From the NCBI GenBank assembly GCA_002421005.1, contig DIJC01000026.1:1-64000 (forward strand): DNA of 64,000 bases. The letters run 5' to 3'. The notes under the pieces were generated by a model. That model saw only the letters and a list, made by a program, of their open reading frames with translations, did not search any database and had not been told where the DNA came from. Positions 59,213-64,000 of the stretch are shown one piece after another. Origin of the DNA: Enterobacteriaceae bacterium UBA5654. Its GTDB lineage: Bacteria; Pseudomonadota; Gammaproteobacteria; Enterobacterales; Enterobacteriaceae. Position numbers and translations under genes: made by a program. Position 1 is the first letter of the stretch, and every line of letters begins with the position of its first letter.

Positions 59213-60946
59213 TTGGACGCCACGGCGATAATTAGTCTGTTTATTTTGGGTTCGGTGTTAGTCACCTGTAGCATTTTATTGAGTTCATTTTCGTCGCGTC
59301 TTGGTATTCCCATCCTCGTTATCTTCCTTGCCATCGGGATGCTGGCAGGGATTGATGGTGTCGGCGGTATCCCCTTCGATAACTACCCGCTGGCGTATTT
59401 GATCAGTAACCTGGCGCTGGCGGTGATCCTGCTTGACGGCGGGATGCGCACCCAGGCCAGTTCGTTTCGCGTGGCGCTTGGCCCCGCGCTGTCGCTGGCC
59501 ACTATCGGGGTGCTGATCACCTCCGGGCTGACCGGCATGATGGCGGCCTGGCTTTTTCACCTCAATATGATTGAAGGTCTGTTGATCGGCGCGATTGTCG
59601 GTTCGACTGACGCTGCCGCCGTGTTCTCGCTGCTCGGCGGCAAAGGGCTGAACGAGCGCGTCGGTTCAACGCTGGAGATTGAATCCGGCAGTAACGATCC
59701 GATGGCGGTGTTTCTGACCATCACCCTGATTGAGATGATCCAGCAGCACGAGTCGTCGCTCAGCTGGATCTTTATAGTGCATATCCTTCAGCAGTTCGGG
59801 CTGGGCATCGCCATCGGGCTTTGCGGCGGCTACCTGCTTCAGCAGATGATTAACCGCATCGTTCTGCCCGGGGGGTTGTATCCGCTGTTGGCGCTGAGCG
59901 GCGGCATTCTGGTGTTTGCCCTGACCACGTCGCTGGATGGCAGCGGCATTCTGGCGGTGTATCTGTGCGGTTTGTGGCTGGGTAATCGACCGATCCGCAA
60001 CCGCTTTGGCATTCTGCAAAACTTCGACGGTCTCGCCTGGCTGGCGCAAATCGGCATGTTCCTGGTGCTGGGGCTGCTGGTGACGCCCTCGGATCTGCTG
60101 CCGATTGCCGCGCTGGCGCTGGTGCTGTCGGCGTGGATGATTTTTATCGCCCGTCCGCTGTCGGTGTTTGCCGCCCTGCTGCCGTTTCGCGGGTTTAATC
60201 TGCGCGAGCGCATTTTTATTAGCTGGGTCGGCCTGCGCGGAGCGGTGCCGATTATTCTCGCCGTGTTCCCGATGATGGCCGGGCTGGAGCACGCGCGGCT
60301 CTTTTTTAATGTCGCGTTCTTCGTGGTGCTGATTTCGCTGCTGTTTCAGGGGACGTCGCTGTCCTGGGCGGCGAAAAAGGCCAAAGTGGTGGTGCCGCCG
60401 GTTGGCTGGCCTGCGTCGCGCGTCGGTCTGGATATTCACCCGGATAATCCGTGGGAGCAGTTTGTTTACCAGCTTAGCGCCGATAAATGGTGCGTGGGCG
60501 CGGCGCTGCGCGATCTGCATATGCCGCGCGAGACGCGCATTGCCGCGCTGTTTCGCGATAACGCCCTGCTGCATCCCACCGGCAGTACCCGGCTGCGCGA
60601 GAACGATATTCTGTGCGTGATTGGCCGCGAGCGGGATTTACCCGCGCTTGGCAAGCTGTTCAGCCAGTCGCCGCCGGTGGCGCTCGATCAGCGCTTTTTC
60701 GGCGATTTTATTCTTGAAGCCAGTGCGAAATTTGCCGACGTGGCGCTGATTTATGGCCTCGAAGGCGGCGAGGAGTTTCGCGATAATCAGCAATCGCTGG
60801 GTGAGATTGTGCAGCGGCTGCTGGGGGCGGTGCCGGTAGTAGGGGATCAGGTGGAGTTCGCCGGGATGGTGTGGACCGTGGCGGAGAAAGAGGATAATGA
60901 TGTGCGCAAAGTGGGAGTGAGAGTGGCGGAGGAGGAGATCGGCTAA
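59213..60946 (+). CDS. cvrA: K+/H+ antiporter NhaP2 (CvrA)
   Basis: 577 residues. The N-terminal CPA1 membrane domain (to about 395) has GSTDAAAVFSLL and EIESGSNDPMAVFL motifs. A TrkA-C domain follows (LRENDILCVIGRERDLPAL), with the CorC/HlyC-like tail near the end. It exchanges K+ for protons at the inner membrane and limits volume change at low osmolarity. The start is TTG at 59213 (MDATAIISLFILGSV), preceded by AGGAG at ten bases; the same N-terminus is known in E. coli. Confidence 0.95.
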   Translation: MDATAIISLFILGSVLVTCSILLSSFSSRLGIPILVIFLAIGMLAGIDGVGGIPFDNYPLAYLISNLALAVILLDGGMRTQASSFRVALGPALSLATIGVLITSGLTGMMAAWLFHLNMIEGLLIGAIVGSTDAAAVFSLLGGKGLNERVGSTLEIESGSNDPMAVFLTITLIEMIQQHESSLSWIFIVHILQQFGLGIAIGLCGGYLLQQMINRIVLPGGLYPLLALSGGILVFALTTSLDGSGILAVYLCGLWLGNRPIRNRFGILQNFDGLAWLAQIGMFLVLGLLVTPSDLLPIAALALVLSAWMIFIARPLSVFAALLPFRGFNLRERIFISWVGLRGAVPIILAVFPMMAGLEHARLFFNVAFFVVLISLLFQGTSLSWAAKKAKVVVPPVGWPASRVGLDIHPDNPWEQFVYQLSADKWCVGAALRDLHMPRETRIAALFRDNALLHPTGSTRLRENDILCVIGRERDLPALGKLFSQSPPVALDQRFFGDFILEASAKFADVALIYGLEGGEEFRDNQQSLGEIVQRLLGAVPVVGDQVEFAGMVWTVAEKEDNDVRKVGVRVAEEEIG

Positions 60947-60969
60947 CCGGGTGTTCCGTTTTCCCGGTT
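60945..60969 (+). terminator. Hairpin after cvrA
   Basis: AACCGGG (60945-60951) pairs with CCCGGTT (60963-60969), overlapping the cvrA stop codon, and ends in TT. It may terminate cvrA. Confidence 0.5.
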
Positions 60970-61060
60970 TCTGAGGGTCTGGATACAGGCGGCTTCCGTG
61001 GTTGTTCCGTTCACTTTAATTTCTCTGGATCGACTGCGGCACCGCGTCGGTGAATGTGCC

Positions 61061-61084
61061 AGGGCGGCTCTGTCGCGCCGCCCT
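61061..61084 (-). terminator. Hairpin after dadX
   Basis: AGGGCGGC (61061-61068) pairs with GCCGCCCT (61077-61084), 13 bases past the dadX stop on the minus strand. No T-run, so probably an mRNA-end hairpin or a weak terminator. Confidence 0.5.
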
Positions 61085-61096
61085 GACAATCAAATG

Positions 61097-62167
61097 TTAC
61101 ACCGTCACAACCGGGACTCTTGTGGCCAGAGCGCACATAAGTTCATAGCCGAGGGTGCCGGATGCAGCGGCGACGTCGTCAATTTTGATTTCTTTTCCCC
61201 AGAGTTCAACCGTGGTGCCGATGCCTGCTTGCGGGCATGGGGTGAGGTCTACGGTGAGCATGTCCATTGAGACGGCACCGATGATGCGCGTGCGCACGCC
61301 GTCGACCAGTACCGGGGTGCCGTCGGGGGCGTGGCGGGGGTAGCCGTCGGCATAGCCGCAGGCCACAACGCCAATGCGCTGTTCGCCGGGCGCGCGGTAG
61401 CGGCTGCCGTAACCCACGGTGTCACCTGCTTTCAGATTCTGGACGCCGATGATTTCACTGCTAAGCGTCATCACCGGTTTCAGGCCGCTATTGGCGATGT
61501 CCTGCCACTGACCGGAGGGGGATGCGCCGTACAGCACAATACCGGGCCGTACCCAGTCAAAATGCGCCTGCGGATGCCAGAGCGTCGCCGCTGAGTTGGA
61601 CAGCGAGCGCGGGGCGTCGATGCCTTCTGCCCCCTGCTCCACCCGCTGCATGGCACGGGCGATGCCTTCCGGCTTTTCGGCATCGGCAAAGTGCGCCATC
61701 AGCGTGATGCTGCCGACATTATCCAGCCCGCGTAGCTGCTGCCAGACGCTGTGGACACGATCCGGCATAAAGCCCAGCCGGTTCATGCCGCTGTTGATTT
61801 TAAGATACACGTCGAGCGGCGCATGGAGGCGCGCGTGCTGAATGGCTTTGAGCTGCCAGTTGCTGTGCACGCTGGTGGTGAGCCGATATTTATCAAACAG
61901 CTCCAGTTCATCGGCGTGGAAAAAGCCTTCCAGCATCAGGATCGGCCCTTTCCAGCCGCGTTCGCGCAGCAAAATCGCCTCTTCCAGATTCAGCAGGGCA
62001 AAACCGTCGGTCTGATTTAACGCTCCCCAGACACGATCCAACCCGTGACCGTAAGCGTTGGCTTTGACCACCGACCAGACGCGGGAAGCTGGCGCGGCAC
62101 GGCGGACAATGTGCAGATTCTGCCGCAGCGCGCTGAGATCCAGCGTGGCGAGGACAGGTCGGGACAT
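61097..62167 (-). CDS. dadX: Catabolic alanine racemase
   Basis: 356 residues, E. coli DadX length. This pyridoxal-phosphate enzyme interconverts L- and D-alanine, feeding D-alanine to DadA. The cofactor Lys is in VVKANAYGHGLDR (about 34-46) and the second catalytic residue, Tyr, in GDTVGYGSRYRAPGEQ (about 250-265). It starts 9 bases after dadA ends and is surely cotranscribed with it. Confidence 0.97.
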   Translation of the reverse strand: MSRPVLATLDLSALRQNLHIVRRAAPASRVWSVVKANAYGHGLDRVWGALNQTDGFALLNLEEAILLRERGWKGPILMLEGFFHADELELFDKYRLTTSVHSNWQLKAIQHARLHAPLDVYLKINSGMNRLGFMPDRVHSVWQQLRGLDNVGSITLMAHFADAEKPEGIARAMQRVEQGAEGIDAPRSLSNSAATLWHPQAHFDWVRPGIVLYGASPSGQWQDIANSGLKPVMTLSSEIIGVQNLKAGDTVGYGSRYRAPGEQRIGVVACGYADGYPRHAPDGTPVLVDGVRTRIIGAVSMDMLTVDLTPCPQAGIGTTVELWGKEIKIDDVAAASGTLGYELMCALATRVPVVTV

Positions 62168-62176
62168 AACTACTCC

Positions 62177-63475
62177 TTATTGGTGCGCACCGTGCAATCG
62201 TGTGGAATGGGACGGCGCAAATCCATCGGTGTAACGGGCCACGCCCAGATCGTCGAACGGGATCGCCGGGGTGCGCCCGGAGATCAGATCGCTGATCAAC
62301 TGGCCGGAACCGCAGGCCATCGTCCAGCCCAGGGTGCCGTGTCCGGTGTTAAGCCACAGATTTTTATAGGGAGTGCGGCCCACAATTGGCGTGCCGTCCG
62401 GCGTCATCGGGCGCAGACCGGTCCAGAAGGTGGCGTCTTCTACTCGCCCGCCGCGCGGGAACAGGTCGCGCACCACCATCTCCAGCGTTTCACGGCGCGG
62501 TTTTAACAGTTTAGTGTTAAAGCCGACGATTTCCGCCATCCCGCCGACGCGGATGCGCTGATCAAAACGGGTGATGGCAATTTTGTACGTTTCATCAAGA
62601 ATAGTGGAAACCGGCGCGCCGTCTTCTTCGGCAATGGGAATGGTCAGCGAGTAGCCTTTCAGCGGGTAGACCGGGATGTCCACCAGCCCTTTTAACATGG
62701 CGGTTGAATAAGAGCCGAAGGCCATCACGTAGGCATCGGCTTTGATGTTTTCCGCGCCGCATTTCACGGCATAAATTTTTCCGTTTTCATACAGCAATCG
62801 ATCGACCGGAGTGTTATAGCGAAACACCACGCCCGCCTGCTCCGCCATCGCCGCCAGCCGTTCGGTAAAAAGCTGACAGTCGCCGGTTTCGTCATTCGGC
62901 AAACGCAGGCCGCCGGTTAAGTGGTCCGCCACTTCCGCCAGCGCCGGTTCTGCCTCCGCCAGCCGCCCGGCTTCCAGCAACTGATACGGTACGCCCGCGT
63001 CTTCCAGCACCGCGATGTCGCGCGCGGCATTTTCAAACTGCTGCGCGGTGCGGAACAGTTGCAGAGTGCCGCCCTGCCGCCCTTCGTACTGAATGCCGGT
63101 GTCGGCGCGCAGCGCCTTCAGGCAGTCGCGGCTGTACTCGGCGATGCGCACCATCCGGCCTTTGTTTTCCATATAGTGGCGGGTGTCGCAGTTGCGCAGC
63201 ATCTGCCACATCCATTTCAACTGGAAAGGCGTGCCGTCGAGGGAGATCGCCAGCGGCGCATGGCGCTCAAACATCCATTTAATCGCCTTAAGCGGTACGC
63301 CCGGCGCGGCCCAGGGTGCGGCATAGCCGGGGGAGATTTGCCCGGCGTTGGCGGCGCTGGTTTCCTGCGCCGGGCCGGATGCTCTGTCGATCACCGTTAC
63401 TTCGTGTCCTGCCTGGCGTAAATACCAGGCGCTGGTTACGCCGACTACGCCACTTCCCAGTACGACAACGTGCAT
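62177..63475 (-). CDS. dadA: D-amino acid dehydrogenase, small subunit
   Basis: 432 residues, E. coli DadA length. A flavoprotein that oxidises D-alanine and other D-amino acids to keto acids and passes electrons to the respiratory chain at the inner membrane. The FAD motif VVVLGSGVVGVTSAWYL is at the N-terminus and the FAD/substrate stretch around LWLNTGHGTLGWTMACGSG near residue 390. The start at 63475 (MHVVVLGSG) matches E. coli and has GGAG at seven bases; a GTG two codons upstream is less likely. First gene of the dadAX operon, with a CRP site upstream. Confidence 0.97.
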   Translation of the reverse strand: MHVVVLGSGVVGVTSAWYLRQAGHEVTVIDRASGPAQETSAANAGQISPGYAAPWAAPGVPLKAIKWMFERHAPLAISLDGTPFQLKWMWQMLRNCDTRHYMENKGRMVRIAEYSRDCLKALRADTGIQYEGRQGGTLQLFRTAQQFENAARDIAVLEDAGVPYQLLEAGRLAEAEPALAEVADHLTGGLRLPNDETGDCQLFTERLAAMAEQAGVVFRYNTPVDRLLYENGKIYAVKCGAENIKADAYVMAFGSYSTAMLKGLVDIPVYPLKGYSLTIPIAEEDGAPVSTILDETYKIAITRFDQRIRVGGMAEIVGFNTKLLKPRRETLEMVVRDLFPRGGRVEDATFWTGLRPMTPDGTPIVGRTPYKNLWLNTGHGTLGWTMACGSGQLISDLISGRTPAIPFDDLGVARYTDGFAPSHSTRLHGAHQ

Positions 63476-63796
63476 ATCCACTCCGTTATGAGTAAAAGAA
63501 CAATCACCTAATTACAAATTGATAACCTAGTTAAATATAATATTCAACATTCGACTTTTTTATGGTGAGCTACCTCACACCGCGCCCGTCGATTATGGAT
63601 CGGCATGTTTTGCGATCTCCTGCTGCGCGATTTTTTAATCCAGCATAAAAACCTGGAAAATCCCTGTTTTCACCCTTTTCTGCGCCGGTTACCGGCAAAG
63701 AAAAGTCAGGTCGCCCTGCACGCATTTTATCCGGTGTTCTATGCTTGAAATGAGGCTCTCCAGACAGAGAGAGTCGCCAACAATGAGGGCGCGCTA
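63476..63796. promoter_or_regulatory. dadA-ycgB divergent control region
   Basis: 321 bases with no gene. On the minus strand, TATTAT (plus-strand 63537-63542) would be a -10 box for dadA with its start near 63530. The palindrome GTGA-GCTACC-TCAC (63565-63578) fits a CRP site; its centre falls at -41.5, the classic activating position. The part towards ycgB shows no clear signal beyond GAGGGC just before the start codon. Confidence 0.6.
63563..63580. promoter_or_regulatory. CRP site for dadAX
   Basis: GTGA-N6-TCAC with CA following, 41.5 bases upstream of the inferred dadA start site. In E. coli dadAX is controlled by CRP and Lrp, so this agrees with known regulation. Confidence 0.65.
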
Positions 63797-64000
63797 ATGG
63801 CTACGATTGATTCCATGAATAAGGACACCACACGTCTGAGCGATGGACCCGACTGGACGTTTGAGCTGCTTGAAGTGTATTTGCAGGAGATCGACCGGGT
63901 GGCGAAGCATTACCGACTGGATACCTATCCGCATCAGATTGAGGTGATCACCTCCGAGCAGATGATGGACGCCTATTCCAGCGTCGGGATGCCGATCAAT
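63797..64000 (+). CDS. ycgB: SpoVR family protein YcgB, 3' part outside the window
   Basis: The first 68 residues (MATIDSMNKDTTRLSDGPDWTF at the start, then LDTYPHQIEVITSEQMMDAY) are nearly identical to E. coli YcgB (510 residues), a SpoVR-family protein of unknown biochemical role, RpoS-linked in E. coli. GAGGGCGCGCTA precedes the ATG. The gene runs off the right edge. It is divergent from dadA as in E. coli. Confidence 0.96.
   Translation, partial: MATIDSMNKDTTRLSDGPDWTFELLEVYLQEIDRVAKHYRLDTYPHQIEVITSEQMMDAYSSVGMPIN

Noticed and set aside
1..64000. CRISPR arrays, rRNA genes, intact insertion sequences
   Set aside because: Looked for regularly spaced repeats, rRNA-like blocks and transposase motifs; none seen.

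Overview
The window is a stretch of enterobacterial chromosome. Its backbone genes are near-copies of Escherichia coli proteins in the E. coli order: prs-dauA-ychH-pth-ychF on the left, and treA ... ymgE-ycgR-emtA-ldcA-cvrA-dadX-dadA-ycgB on the right. Most of the backbone is GC-rich (roughly 55-62 % by eye), which points to an Enterobacter/Kosakonia/Klebsiella-like member of the Enterobacteriaceae rather than E. coli itself. The genus is an inference and I cannot fix it from this window.

Region 1 (1-4958) is housekeeping: PRPP synthetase (5' end cut off by the window), the SulP transporter DauA, the small membrane protein YchH, peptidyl-tRNA hydrolase and the ribosome-associated ATPase YchF.

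Region 2 (about 4957-14382) is a 9.4-kb A+T-rich genomic island inserted exactly at the 3' end of ychF. An 11-bp copy of the end of ychF (4946-4956 and 14372-14382) flanks it, and a ychF-type terminator with an identical 8-bp stem lies at both ends. It carries two tyrosine-integrase genes, both broken by frameshifts and stops, so it looks fixed in place. The cargo is a two-helix membrane protein, a serine recombinase-DUF4062 pair, a DUF1643 protein, a 0.35-kb region with many perfectly paired helices (candidate structured RNA), a small protein with a KTCWIAHVK motif, and a 613-residue TIGR04141/DUF6119 protein. A half tRNA-Thr lies near the right end. This mix resembles a defence-type island and is the best candidate here for an undescribed system.

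Region 3 (14516-52120) lies where E. coli K-12 has the dhaKLM/dhaR genes, between ychF and treA. It is a 38-kb accessory metabolic block with several units: a CPA1 antiporter; a PQQ-dependent membrane dehydrogenase divergent from a paoABCD-like molybdenum enzyme operon that runs into a MocA-type nucleotidyltransferase and a phosphoketolase; a seven-gene operon (two MmgE/PrpD proteins, a TauE/SafE permease and an AapJQMP-type amino-acid ABC importer) facing a GntR/FCD regulator; a cupin gene; a CGNR regulator facing an Asp-nucleophile alpha/beta hydrolase across two 34-bp direct repeats; an MFS exporter facing an AraC regulator; a nine-gene operon (GntR, SsuABC-like importer, MDR oxidoreductase, PaaI thioesterase, VOC protein, acyl-CoA ligase, GGT-like hydrolase); and, divergent from it, a second ABC importer with a BAAT-type thioester hydrolase. 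Each unit pairs its own regulator and/or transporter with enzymes, as expected of scavenging pathways for organic acids, amides or sulfonates. No substrate can be fixed from sequence alone.

Region 4 (52271-64000) returns to backbone: periplasmic trehalase, a Fur-box-preceded TonB siderophore receptor, YmgE, the c-di-GMP flagellar brake YcgR, the murein enzymes EmtA and LdcA, the K+/H+ antiporter CvrA, the alanine catabolic genes dadAX with a CRP site placed at -41.5, and the start of the SpoVR-family gene ycgB, which runs off the right edge.
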